Shown: positions 1 to 5,651, counted from the stretch's first letter. The stretch is DNA of 6,253 nucleotides from Actinomycetota bacterium (GCA_030688105.1 JAUYIV010000390.1:1-6253), one strand, 5' to 3'. A program made the numbers and translations. The notes: generated by a model from the letters alone, not told the origin.

Positions 1-407
1 CAGCGAATCATCCGGACCGTCGCTCCGATGAGCCGGTAGGTGGGGGCGGCTCGCACGTCTCGCGACACCAGCACCGCATCGTGCTCGACGGCGATCGCCG
101 CCACCAGGGCGTCGTACACCGACCCCCCCTCGATCCCGAGGCCGGCGCAGCGCCCGGGGAGCGCCGCATGGATGTCTCGTGGAACCGGCAGCCGGGTGGT
201 CGGCGGAAACGCCCGGTCGAGATACTGCGCGGCGATCGGCCCGGGAACGCGGTGCGGATGGGGGAGTCGGGTCAGCACCGAGTAGGCCTCGACGGCGACC
301 TGGGCGGGGAGCCGCGGGTCGTCGGCGAGTGCACCGACGGCGACGTCGTGCGCCTCGTGCCACGTGGCGAATGCGGCTACGACCACGCTGGTGTCGAGGA
401 CGATCAC
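1..407 (-). CDS. vapC: VapC-family PIN-domain toxin (3' end outside window)
   Basis: This is the toxin of a type II toxin-antitoxin pair. PIN toxins are Mg-dependent ribonucleases that cleave specific RNAs when the antitoxin is lost. I read 135 codons from a GTG start, with no stop before the window edge. The four acidic positions of a PIN active site are visible: Asp5 in VLDTS, Glu40 in VEAYSVLTR, Asp99 in VYDALVAAIA and Asp117 in SRD. The chain ends in RLIGATVRMIR, a typical last strand, so almost the whole domain is present and the stop is probably only a few bases beyond the edge. The GTG overlaps the antitoxin stop by four bases (GTGA), which implies translational coupling. The class is a confident call. 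The RNA target cannot be read from sequence. Confidence 0.87.
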   Translation of the reverse strand, partial: MIVLDTSVVVAAFATWHEAHDVAVGALADDPRLPAQVAVEAYSVLTRLPHPHRVPGPIAAQYLDRAFPPTTRLPVPRDIHAALPGRCAGLGIEGGSVYDALVAAIAVEHDAVLVSRDVRAAPTYRLIGATVRMIR

Positions 408-649
408 CGGCGAGTCTGTTCGAGCGTGTCGCGCACCATGGCGTCGCTGAGTGGCGGCATCACGTGTTCCGGCACGGCCACCAGTCCGTCGGCGGTCTCG
501 ACGAGCGAGACCGGTGTCGGCACCGGCACTATTTCGATGACGCCGCCGCGTTCGGTGATCTCGAGTTCGGCCCCACCCCGCAGGCCGAGCCGATCTCGCA
601 AAGCCTTGGGCACCACTATCCGCCCGGCGGCGTCGATGGTCGTTTGCAT
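404..649 (-). CDS. vapB: AbrB/SpoVT-type VapB antitoxin
   Basis: This 81-residue antitoxin pairs with the PIN toxin that overlaps its stop codon. The N-terminus (MQTTIDAAGRIVVPKALRD, then RLGL) is the swapped-hairpin DNA-binding motif of AbrB/SpoVT/MazE-like proteins. Residues 1 to about 45 should bind the operator as a dimer. The C-terminal part, ending DAMVRDTLEQTRR, would wrap the toxin and neutralise it. The frame is open further upstream to 790, but the ATG at 649 is chosen because family members begin exactly at this motif. The upstream extension also reads through the promoter and operator and is not protein-like. There is no Shine-Dalgarno sequence before the ATG, consistent with leaderless translation. 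The pair is probably autorepressed by the VapB-VapC complex. Confidence 0.88.
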   Translation of the reverse strand: MQTTIDAAGRIVVPKALRDRLGLRGGAELEITERGGVIEIVPVPTPVSLVETADGLVAVPEHVMPPLSDAMVRDTLEQTRR

Positions 650-690
650 GGGGTCAGAATACCAGAAGAGATGGTATTCAATCACCATTT
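650..690 (-). promoter_or_regulatory. Leaderless promoter and operator of the left vapBC
   Basis: On the minus strand, TATTCT (656-661) ends exactly six bases before the vapB ATG. This places the predicted transcript start on the A of the start codon, the actinobacterial leaderless arrangement. A possible -35 element (TGATTG, 679-684) lies 17 bases upstream and is a poor match. A perfect 8-bp inverted repeat, GAATACCA at 657-664 and TGGTATTC at 672-679 with a 7-base spacer, covers the -10 and the spacer. That position suits an autoregulatory operator. The inverted repeat is directly visible; the promoter and operator roles are inferred. Confidence 0.6.
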
Positions 691-768
691 GAAGCGTGAC
701 CTTCGCGCCCTGGCCTGGTTGCAACCTGGTCTCGCAGGGCTCACATCGGACCCGGGTGAACCGGATTG

Positions 769-782
769 CAGCCTCGCGGCTG
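769..782 (-). terminator. Weak hairpin after the membrane-protein genes
   Basis: CAGCC and GGCTG form a 5-bp stem with a 4-base loop about 25 bases past the stop of the six-helix protein gene. There is no T-run after it, so it is a weak terminator candidate. The rest of 650-806 holds only the vapBC promoter and a 10-bp palindrome, GGTTGCAACC at 717-726, of unknown role. Confidence 0.25.
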
Positions 783-806
783 GAGGCCACTCCCTGGGTG
801 GGTCCC

Positions 807-1361
807 CTACAACTCGGCCCCGAGCCACACCAGCCAGGCGCCGATGGCGACGAAGGGGACCGCCCCCACCACCATCTCGGCCGCAGTCGGCATGCGATCC
901 CCGCGCACCAGGGCGGGGTCGCGCAGCATGATGGCGATGATGAGCACCGCGACCGCGACTACGCCCACACCGAGCCACCCCAACCCGGCGGGGAGGACAC
1001 CCTCGGCAAGGGTTGCCCCGCTGATCCCTCCCATCCACAACAGGATTCCGCCGAAGGCGACGGTGACGAGGACCGCCACCCGGGGGAAGGGCACGCCGCA
1101 GAACAGCATCGCGCTCTGCCCGGCGAGGCAGCCGAGGACCCCCAGCACGCCCACGATGGTCGAGGCCCACACCAGCACCGGGGCGGCACCGGCGAAGTCG
1201 GCGTGGAGGCCGAGCACCAGCGCACCGAGCGCGAGGTAGAGGATCAGGAAGGCGTAGCTCTCCGCCCAGCCCAGCCACTCCCGTTTGGTGCGCTCATACG
1301 CGCCGAGCAGCGCCATCGATCCGACGAAGGCGCCGGCGGCGATGAAGGCGGCGGCTGCCAA
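807..1361 (-). CDS. Unrecognised integral membrane protein, about 6 helices
   Basis: I do not recognise the family. The product is 184 residues and very hydrophobic, with likely membrane spans near residues 2-20, 35-53, 60-80, 93-111, 122-146 and 162-182. Charged segments separate some of these, such as YERTKREW (22-29) and LRDPALVRGDR (146-156). The only histidine is His53, so a multi-haem role is unlikely. The start is taken as TTG at 1361, four bases after the stop of the upstream oxidase-like gene. The ATG at codon 16 (1316) is an alternative, but it would remove most of the first span. The tight spacing implies one transcript and a shared job with the larger membrane protein, perhaps as a partner subunit. 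That role is inferred from position only. Confidence 0.65.
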   Translation of the reverse strand: MAAAAFIAAGAFVGSMALLGAYERTKREWLGWAESYAFLILYLALGALVLGLHADFAGAAPVLVWASTIVGVLGVLGCLAGQSAMLFCGVPFPRVAVLVTVAFGGILLWMGGISGATLAEGVLPAGLGWLGVGVVAVAVLIIAIMLRDPALVRGDRMPTAAEMVVGAVPFVAIGAWLVWLGAEL

Positions 1362-1365
1362 CGGC

Positions 1366-2634
1366 CTACCCGGCGTACGGCCGGGGCACCTCGGCCTGGC
1401 TCCGGGCTGCCGGAGTGGTCGAGCCCCGCACCAGCTCCATCACATAGGCCCCGATGCCGATGAGGAGGGCGGTTCCGATCACCGGGGTCCCGATCCGCTT
1501 GGGCAGTGCCTCGACCGTCATCAGCCCGATGCCGAAGGCCACCAGCCCCAGGGGGACTCCCCAGTACACGATGCGATCGACCGTGGTGCGACCCCCGCCG
1601 TGGAGCCGCGAGGCGATCACGCCGAAGAGCAGCAGGGTCATCACCCCGATGAACATCGAGTGGTCGAAGGTGAGCAGCAGGCCCTCCTCGGCGTCGGTGA
1701 TGGCGTCGATGTCCATGGCGCCGGAGACGATCCGGGCGATGAGCACCGTGCCCAGTACGAGGTAAACCACCAGGAATGCGGTGCTCAATCGCGGATACAC
1801 CCCGGTGCCGGAATCGCGCCAGCCGGCCGGGCCCACCTGGGACCAGGACCGGGCCACCAGCATCACGATGGCGACGATCATCAGTCCGTTGGCCGGGCCG
1901 AGCAGCTCCTCCTCGAGCCCGGTGATGAACCCGACGTTGACCATGACCCCGGCGACGAAGAGCAGCCACATCTGGGTGGCCCCGGCCCGGCTCCAGGAGC
2001 GGTCGCCGCGGAACAGCCACTCGATCACCGCGACCGCGGCCAGGATGAGGAACCCGATCACCATCGCCGGGGGATGGGCGTCGGCGATGGCAGTGGCGGT
2101 GTCGTCATCGAGCCCGGGCACCTCGCCCTGCGAGGTGTAGATCCCGAGCACGATCCCGAACACGGCGCCGATGAGCAGCGAGATCCACGCCAGCATCAGC
2201 CCGAGCCGGGCGACGCTCGGCTCCCCGGCGGAGCGGTGGTTGCGCCACAGCCACGTCAGGAACCAGATCACCACGAGGAACAGCACCGTCCCGAAGATCG
2301 GCCGCTGGATGCGGTCGCCCGGTATGCGGTCGCCGGCGAAGAACGCCGCCACGTACAGGGTGATCGCCGTGATGATGGCCCAGGACAGGGTGTTTCCCCG
2401 CGACACCTCCTCGCGAGACAGCATTCGCTTCCCGCCGAACATGAGCAGGGCGATGCCGCTGACCCCCATCGTGATCCAGCCCAGCGTCCCGGCGTGGACA
2501 TGGGTGATGAGGGTGTCGTGGTCGGGCGAATAGACGTCGAGTCCGTTGAGTATCCCGATCACGATGGTGACCACGAACAGCAGAAGTGCCGCGATGAAGT
2601 TGCGCCGTGCTGCGGGCCACAGCTGCGATTCCAT
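1366..2634 (-). CDS. Haem-copper-oxidase subunit I-like membrane protein
   Basis: This 422-residue polytopic protein has about 12 predicted helices (near 12-31, 43-67, 83-101, 113-130, 143-166, 188-208, 220-240, 246-262, 285-305, 323-343, 354-374, 382-402). That is the helix count of oxidase and nitric-oxide-reductase catalytic subunits. His45 and His47 in THVHAGTLGW (helix 2) and His325 in FDHSMFIG (helix 10) sit where low-spin haem ligands lie in that superfamily. His187 in DAHPPAM sits at the start of helix 6, where the HPEVY copper-ligand motif lies. Helix 7 has no histidine, so a normal CuB site cannot form. The start is the ATG at 2634, preceded by a run of seven G with a four-base spacer. 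The upstream extension to 2874 runs through the divergent promoter and is rejected. It may be a b-haem redox protein, NO sensor or degenerate oxidase; the exact family is uncertain. Confidence 0.62.
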   Translation of the reverse strand: MESQLWPAARRNFIAALLLFVVTIVIGILNGLDVYSPDHDTLITHVHAGTLGWITMGVSGIALLMFGGKRMLSREEVSRGNTLSWAIITAITLYVAAFFAGDRIPGDRIQRPIFGTVLFLVVIWFLTWLWRNHRSAGEPSVARLGLMLAWISLLIGAVFGIVLGIYTSQGEVPGLDDDTATAIADAHPPAMVIGFLILAAVAVIEWLFRGDRSWSRAGATQMWLLFVAGVMVNVGFITGLEEELLGPANGLMIVAIVMLVARSWSQVGPAGWRDSGTGVYPRLSTAFLVVYLVLGTVLIARIVSGAMDIDAITDAEEGLLLTFDHSMFIGVMTLLLFGVIASRLHGGGRTTVDRIVYWGVPLGLVAFGIGLMTVEALPKRIGTPVIGTALLIGIGAYVMELVRGSTTPAARSQAEVPRPYAG

Positions 2635-2774
2635 GATTCCCCCCCGGTTGTCGACACGCCGACGATACCGCGTTGAACCCGGCGTTGCCGGGCCGGGGAG
2701 GGGCGCCATCGAAGGACTCCGGGCAGGTTGCCGGTGTCGGAGCCACCTCCGGTGATCCTCGTAGGATCGTGCCG
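2635..2774. promoter_or_regulatory. Divergent intergenic region between oxidase-like and cytochrome genes
   Basis: This 140-base gap must hold promoters for both directions. CCCGGC (2678-2683) and GCCGGG (2687-2692) form a perfect 6-bp inverted repeat with a 3-base spacer, roughly 45 bases upstream of the oxidase-like ATG. It could be a regulator site or a chance GC palindrome. On the minus strand, TATCGT (2664-2669) is a possible -10, with no good -35. Nothing in it looks coding. Confidence 0.35.
2754..2774 (+). promoter_or_regulatory. Start region of the cytochrome c gene (-10 or RBS, with inverted repeat)
   Basis: GATCCT (2754-2759) and AGGATC (2763-2768) form a perfect 6-bp inverted repeat with a 3-base loop, immediately before the GTG start. 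The right arm contains AGGA, eight bases from GTG 2775, which would work as a ribosome binding site. It also lies within TAGGAT (2762-2767), a good actinobacterial -10 placed seven bases before the GTG, which would make the mRNA leaderless. The two readings exclude each other. If the region is transcribed, the hairpin would hide the ribosome site. Confidence 0.4.
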
Positions 2775-3227
2775 GTGCGAAATCGGCATGGCACGATCGA
2801 ACCGGGCCGGGTTGGGCGGCACCTCGTCCCGTGGGTGGTGCTCGCGGTGGTGGGGCTGAGTGCCTGCGCCTCACCCGATGCCTCCGACCCGATCACCCGG
2901 GGCCGCGAGGTGTACGGGCGGATCTGCAGCGCCTGCCACGGCTCCGGCGGCGAGGGCGGAGTCGGCCCGTCGCTGCGGACCGTGCTCGACACCTGGCCCG
3001 GCTGCGCCGATCAGATCGAGTGGGTGACCATCGGCTCCGACGGTTGGATGGCAGCCCACGGCCCCGCCTACGGGGCGACCGGCAAGCCGGTGCAGGGCGG
3101 CATGCCCGCCCACCGGGACATCCTCGAGCCGGACGAGATCGCCGCCGTGTCCGCCTTCGAACGCGTCCGCTACGGAGGCGCCGACGAAGCGGCGACCCTG
3201 GCCGACTGCGGCATCGGCGCCGGGTGA
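2775..3227 (+). CDS. Lipoprotein cytochrome c, single haem
   Basis: This is a predicted exported electron carrier of 150 residues. The N-terminal signal has a hydrophobic core, LVPWVVLAVVGLSAC, with a lipobox (LSA, Cys31), so it should be anchored in the outer leaflet of the membrane. The haem is attached at CSACH (Cys51, Cys54, proximal His55). GVGPSL follows at 62-67, and Met110 in GGMP is the likely sixth ligand, as in class I cytochromes. Cys77 and Cys145 are two extra cysteines that could form a disulfide. GTG 2775 is chosen because AGGA lies eight bases upstream; the GTG at 2769 would leave only two bases. The gene is transcribed away from the oxidase-like gene, which suggests it feeds electrons to that protein or takes them from it. 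The cytochrome call is firm; the partner is inferred. Confidence 0.88.
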   Translation: MRNRHGTIEPGRVGRHLVPWVVLAVVGLSACASPDASDPITRGREVYGRICSACHGSGGEGGVGPSLRTVLDTWPGCADQIEWVTIGSDGWMAAHGPAYGATGKPVQGGMPAHRDILEPDEIAAVSAFERVRYGGADEAATLADCGIGAG

Positions 3228-3232
3228 GGATC

Positions 3233-3393
3233 GACCCCATCCCGCCCGCACCCCGACCGCAAGGCGCGGCGGAGACAACAGTGACGTCCTCCTCCGGCCG
3301 AAGGCCGGGGGAGGTGCCGAGCGGAATCGAGGCGGAGGGGGCGGTGGAGACAGCGGGCGCGACGCGGAAGGGCCGGATGGGGTCAGCGACCCC
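3233..3393. other. Strongly foldable gene-free stretch between cytochrome and protease
   Basis: The 259 bases between the two genes hold no convincing reading frame. GACCCCATCC (3233-3242) is the exact reverse complement of GGATGGGGTC (3375-3384). After one mismatch a further four pairs (3244-3247 with 3370-3373) extend this stem. A 12-bp hairpin sits inside it (3288-3314). The right arm can instead pair locally, GGGGTC (3379-3384) with GACCCC (3388-3393), so two exclusive folds exist. GAATCGAGG occurs twice as a direct repeat (3324-3332 and 3397-3405). It could be a processed 3' end, a small RNA, a leader of the protease gene, or a REP-like element. Only the pairing is seen. Confidence 0.4.
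3288..3314 (+). terminator. 12-bp hairpin after the cytochrome gene
   Basis: Positions 3288-3299 and 3303-3314 pair over 12 bp with one T-G wobble and a GAA loop, about 60 bases after the cytochrome stop. No T-run follows, so it is a hairpin-only terminator of the kind often seen in GC-rich genomes. It may equally be a structural part of the surrounding element. Confidence 0.45.
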
Positions 3394-3446
3394 GCCGAAT
3401 CGAGGGGATGACTACCCGAAAAATCACCCCCACTAGCCCGGGGCAA

Positions 3447-3486
3447 CCGCCTACTCTTGCGGCGGCACTCACAAGGAGGGATCTGC
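3447..3486 (+). promoter_or_regulatory. Leader and ribosome binding site of the protease gene
   Basis: AAGGAGG (3473-3479) is a near-perfect Shine-Dalgarno sequence, seven bases before TTG 3487, and it decides the start. Upstream, CCGCC (3447-3451) and GGCGG (3461-3465) form a small stem. Its loop contains TACTCT (3452-3457), a possible -10, but there is no matching -35. The ribosome site is secure; the promoter is a guess. Confidence 0.55.
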
Positions 3487-4557
3487 TTGTCACGCGTCAG
3501 ACGCGTCCTCGTTGCTTTCGTCATGGTGTTCGTATCGCTGCCGGTGCTGGTCGGCGCCGGCGGGGACGCCGCCCGGTCGGAGCATCAGCGCATCATCGAC
3601 TTCTGGACGCCGGAGCGGGTGGCCCAGGCGATCCCCCGCGAGTTCGTCGCCGATCCGGCGACGGGCCGTTTCCAGCCCGCGCATCATGCTCCCGGCCACA
3701 GCGGTGGACCCGGAGGAGGAGGCCCCGGCGGAGGCGACTCCGGTGTCGTCACCGGAGCTTCGTGGACCGGAGAGGGCACTGTCACCGGCACCACCGGCAA
3801 GGTCCTCTTCGCGCTGGGGACGGACGCGCAGGGGAACGACCAGTACTGGATCTGTTCGGCGAGCGTGATCGCCGACCCGGTAAACAACAGTCGCTCGATC
3901 GTGCTCACCGCCGGCCACTGCGTGTACGACAACGAGGGCTCGGGTGAGTTCGCCTCCCACTGGATGTTCATCCCCGACTACGACGCCGCCCCGGCGCCCC
4001 TCGACCGGGAAGGCAACTTCTGTGCCGCGACGGCCTACGGCTGCTGGACCGCCAGCTCGCTCGTGGTTCACGCCGGATTCGCCTCGGCGGGCGGCTTCAA
4101 CGACCAGGCAGTGCTCTACGACTGGGGCTTCGCCGTGGTGGGCGATGGCGGCAAGACGAGTGAGCTCGTCGAGGATGTGGTCGGCGCCCAGGCCTACGAG
4201 TTCGCCCCCCAGGCGATCGACGGGTCGGTCACCGGCTGGGCATTCGGGTATCCCGCCCAGAAGAAGTACAAGGGCAACGACCTGATCTACTGCTCCAACG
4301 CGATCGATGGCGACCCGTACAACAGCGACGACACTTACCGGATGAATCAGTGCAAGCTCAACGGCGGCTCGTCGGGCGGGCCCTGGTTCAAGGCCTTCGA
4401 CGCTGGCATCGGCGAGGGCACCCTGATCTCCGTGAACTCGTACGGGTATCTCGGGGTCACGGCCATGCACGGCCCGATGTTCAACTCGAACACCCAGGCG
4501 ACATACAGTGCCGCGCTGACCGCCGGAGGGGACACGACCGTCGGCTCGGCGCCCTAG
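3487..4557 (+). CDS. Secreted trypsin/V8-like serine protease
   Basis: This is a predicted extracellular S1-type peptidase of 356 residues. The start is TTG 3487, supported by the AAGGAGG seven bases upstream. The N-terminus (MSRVRR, then a hydrophobic stretch to about residue 24) is a signal peptide. A propeptide-like segment and a glycine-rich linker (HSGGPGGGGPGGGDSG, about 71-86) lead to the catalytic domain. The triad is visible: His144 in LTAGHC, Asp212 in YDWGFAV and Ser296 in GGSSGGPW. Cysteines at 123/145, 179/186 and 269/289 are well placed for disulfides. There is no anchor or sorting signal after the domain, so the enzyme should be released. It resembles the V8-like Glu-specific endopeptidase group (COG3591), but the specificity cannot be read. 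Its neighbours suggest no pathway, and it looks like a single-gene transcription unit. Confidence 0.93.
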   Translation: MSRVRRVLVAFVMVFVSLPVLVGAGGDAARSEHQRIIDFWTPERVAQAIPREFVADPATGRFQPAHHAPGHSGGPGGGGPGGGDSGVVTGASWTGEGTVTGTTGKVLFALGTDAQGNDQYWICSASVIADPVNNSRSIVLTAGHCVYDNEGSGEFASHWMFIPDYDAAPAPLDREGNFCAATAYGCWTASSLVVHAGFASAGGFNDQAVLYDWGFAVVGDGGKTSELVEDVVGAQAYEFAPQAIDGSVTGWAFGYPAQKKYKGNDLIYCSNAIDGDPYNSDDTYRMNQCKLNGGSSGGPWFKAFDAGIGEGTLISVNSYGYLGVTAMHGPMFNSNTQATYSAALTAGGDTTVGSAP

Positions 4558-4585
4558 GGCTCCAGCGGCAGCGGCTCCGCGAGGA

Positions 4586-4613
4586 GGTCGGCTCCCCTTC
4601 GGGGGAGCCGACC
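4586..4613 (+). terminator. Perfect 12-bp hairpin with TTCG loop after the protease gene
   Basis: Positions 4586-4597 and 4602-4613 pair without mismatch around a TTCG tetraloop, an unusually stable fold, 28 bases after the protease stop. Only GCGTTGG follows, so there is no true T-run. Position and stability still make this the best terminator in the window. Confidence 0.75.
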
Positions 4614-4621
4614 GCGTTGGG

Positions 4622-4711
4622 GGTACCGGCGTCGACATCATCCGCCAGGCACCGGGGAAGCCCGGCCTCGACCAGATCCTCGATTGGCCCGACATCTTCG
4701 ACGCGCGATGA
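4622..4711 (+). pseudogene. Probable 3' end of a lost gene
   Basis: In the frame ending at TGA 4709-4711, about 29 codons look strongly coding. They use host-like GC-ending codons and give a natural-looking peptide: VDIIRQAPGKPG, then LDQILDWPDIFDAR and stop. The frame stays open leftwards through the protease terminator but contains no start codon there, so no complete gene exists. The last codons have a DNA-level counterpart in the right repeat copy (PDWRDV, then FDER and stop, broken by a one-base shift). I do not recognise the protein. The likeliest reading is a gene tail left after rearrangement. Chance openness in GC-rich DNA is the alternative. Confidence 0.38.
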
Positions 4712-4885
4712 CCCCGGCCGGCATCAGGCGCCGGCGAAGCCGTGGAGGAGCCCGAGACGAGGTGTGGCCCGGGGGGCAATCAGGGGCGTCTCTACGTGCG
4801 TTTGCACACCTGCGCGGCCGCCATCTCACCCTGGTCGGGCGGCTCTTCGGTTCGGCCACTCCCGGGCCGGTGCCAATCCTACGCC
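4679..4885 (+). repeat. Left copy of a non-coding direct repeat of about 210 bp
   Basis: This segment matches 5652-5862 in the same orientation. The longest exact runs are 31 bases (4778-4808), 20 bases (4819-4838) and 24 bases (4848-4871), with small indels between them. It starts in the last codons of the gene remnant and ends 24 bases before the vapC stop. Inside, GGCCCGGG (4766-4773) can pair with CCCGGGCC (4861-4868) to enclose the conserved core. GTGC (4796-4799) and GCAC (4804-4807) form a small hairpin within it. The indels change reading frame between copies, so the repeat is not protein-coding. Confidence 0.85.
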
Positions 4886-4909
4886 GTCGCCCCTCGATCG
4901 CTCGCGGGC

Positions 4910-5323
4910 CTAGGGCACCGATCCCGCCGGCACCACCCATTCGCATCGCTGCCCGGTGACGTCGGCGATCCGATCGAAGTCGGCGTCGTAATGGAGGAGG
5001 ACCAGTCCGGCGTCCTCGGCCGCGGCGGCGACGAGCAGGTCGGGCACCTTCCGGCCCCTCTGGCTCGCCGACGCCAGGAGGCGCTGGACGTGGCGGGCGC
5101 GTACGAAATGGCGCGACTCGATCTCGACGAGGGCGAACTCGGCCAGGGACTCCATGTAGCCGTCCCACTCGGCGGCGTTTTGGGCCGAGTAGCCGATCTC
5201 GAGGTCGGTGATCGACGCCCGGCCGGCCCTGCCACCGTCGACCAGCGGGCCGACGACGTCACGGACGCCCGTGTTCCCCAGGCGGGTGAGGACGCTGGTG
5301 TCGATCAGGTGGGTCAGCGCCAC
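4910..5323 (-). CDS. vapC: VapC-family PIN-domain toxin
   Basis: This is a complete 137-residue PIN toxin, the usual length for the family, and a predicted Mg-dependent ribonuclease. Active-site acids are Asp8 in HLIDTS, Glu42 in TDLEIGYSA, Asp95 in KVPDLLVAAAA and Asp113 in HYDADFDRIA. The C-terminus (VTGQRCEWVVPAG) matches the style of mycobacterial VapC proteins. The start is GTG 5323, inside the end of the antitoxin gene with a 10-base overlap, so translation is probably coupled. GGGGCGAGG just upstream may serve as a ribosome site. It is unrelated in detail to the VapC at the left edge. The gene pair lies between the two direct repeats, which suggests acquisition as a unit. Confidence 0.92.
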   Translation of the reverse strand: MALTHLIDTSVLTRLGNTGVRDVVGPLVDGGRAGRASITDLEIGYSAQNAAEWDGYMESLAEFALVEIESRHFVRARHVQRLLASASQRGRKVPDLLVAAAAEDAGLVLLHYDADFDRIADVTGQRCEWVVPAGSVP

Positions 5324-5517
5324 GCCTCGCCCCGATCCGCCAGGTCGGCCGCCGCCAGCCGGTCGAGGGCTCCCTCGACCCGGGCGCTGCGCGCCGCGAC
5401 GACCTTGCGCAGGGCCTGGTTCACGGTGTCCTTGATGGTGGCGGTGCCCAGCTCGGCCCTGGCGGCGCTGAGTGCTTCGTCGTCGATGTCGACCAGGCGC
5501 TTTGTCATGTCGTTCAT
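5314..5517 (-). CDS. vapB: Ribbon-helix-helix-type VapB antitoxin
   Basis: This 67-residue antitoxin partners the overlapping PIN toxin. The first 40 residues (KRLVDIDDEALSAAR, then TATIKDTVNQALRKV) follow the strand-helix-helix pattern of the short VapB antitoxins common in actinobacteria. In these, a dimer inserts a two-stranded ribbon into the operator. The C-terminal tail (VEGALDRLAAADLADRGEAWR region) would occupy the toxin groove. The start is ATG 5517, with GAGG (5526-5529) eight bases upstream. The ATG at codon 4 (5508) is possible but less well placed. The pair is probably repressed by its own complex acting on the TATATAC repeats upstream. Confidence 0.87.
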   Translation of the reverse strand: MNDMTKRLVDIDDEALSAARAELGTATIKDTVNQALRKVVAARSARVEGALDRLAAADLADRGEAWR

Positions 5518-5570
5518 GATATATACCTCATGCCACGGCTATATACGGACTCGATCAGTATCGGATCCGA
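5518..5570 (-). promoter_or_regulatory. Promoter and probable operator of the right vapBC
   Basis: On the plus strand, TATATAC occurs twice, at 5520-5526 and 5540-5546, exactly 20 bases apart. This AT-rich patch stands out in such GC-rich DNA. The upstream copy reads TATATA on the minus strand and is the likely -10. It would give a leader of about 15 bases that contains the GAGG ribosome site. Further out lies a perfect 10-bp palindrome, TCGGATCCGA (5561-5570). Two half-sites two helical turns apart suit a ribbon-helix-helix repressor. No good -35 is visible. Confidence 0.5.
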
Positions 5571-5651
5571 CACGGTTCAGAGCTTCGCGCGATGCCTCCG
5601 ATCACGCTGGTCGAAGGACCGCGAGCGCCTGCGACACCGAACCGGCGGTTG

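Noticed and set aside
81..931. Long plus-strand frames over the left vapBC
   Set aside because: They are arginine- and proline-rich shadows of the minus-strand genes, which have clear PIN and AbrB motifs.
1285..2676. A 463-codon plus-strand frame
   Set aside because: It is opposite the membrane-protein genes and gives a low-complexity, charged, His/Asp-rich product typical of an antisense shadow of hydrophobic coding DNA.
2635..2874. An N-terminal extension of the oxidase-like gene to 2874
   Set aside because: It would overlap the cytochrome c start. The extra 80 residues are Arg/Pro-rich without domains, while ATG 2634 begins directly before the first helix.
3288..3314. A CRISPR or tandem-repeat array in the foldable stretch
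   Set aside because: Only single hairpins and one 9-base direct repeat are present, with no regular repeat-spacer pattern.
3490..4779. A 429-codon minus-strand frame over the protease
   Set aside because: The plus-strand protease has a signal peptide, catalytic triad and ribosome site; the antisense frame has no recognisable domain and crosses the terminator.
4638..5168. A minus-strand frame of 176 codons
   Set aside because: It is an Arg-rich shadow of the vapC coding region continuing into the non-coding repeat.
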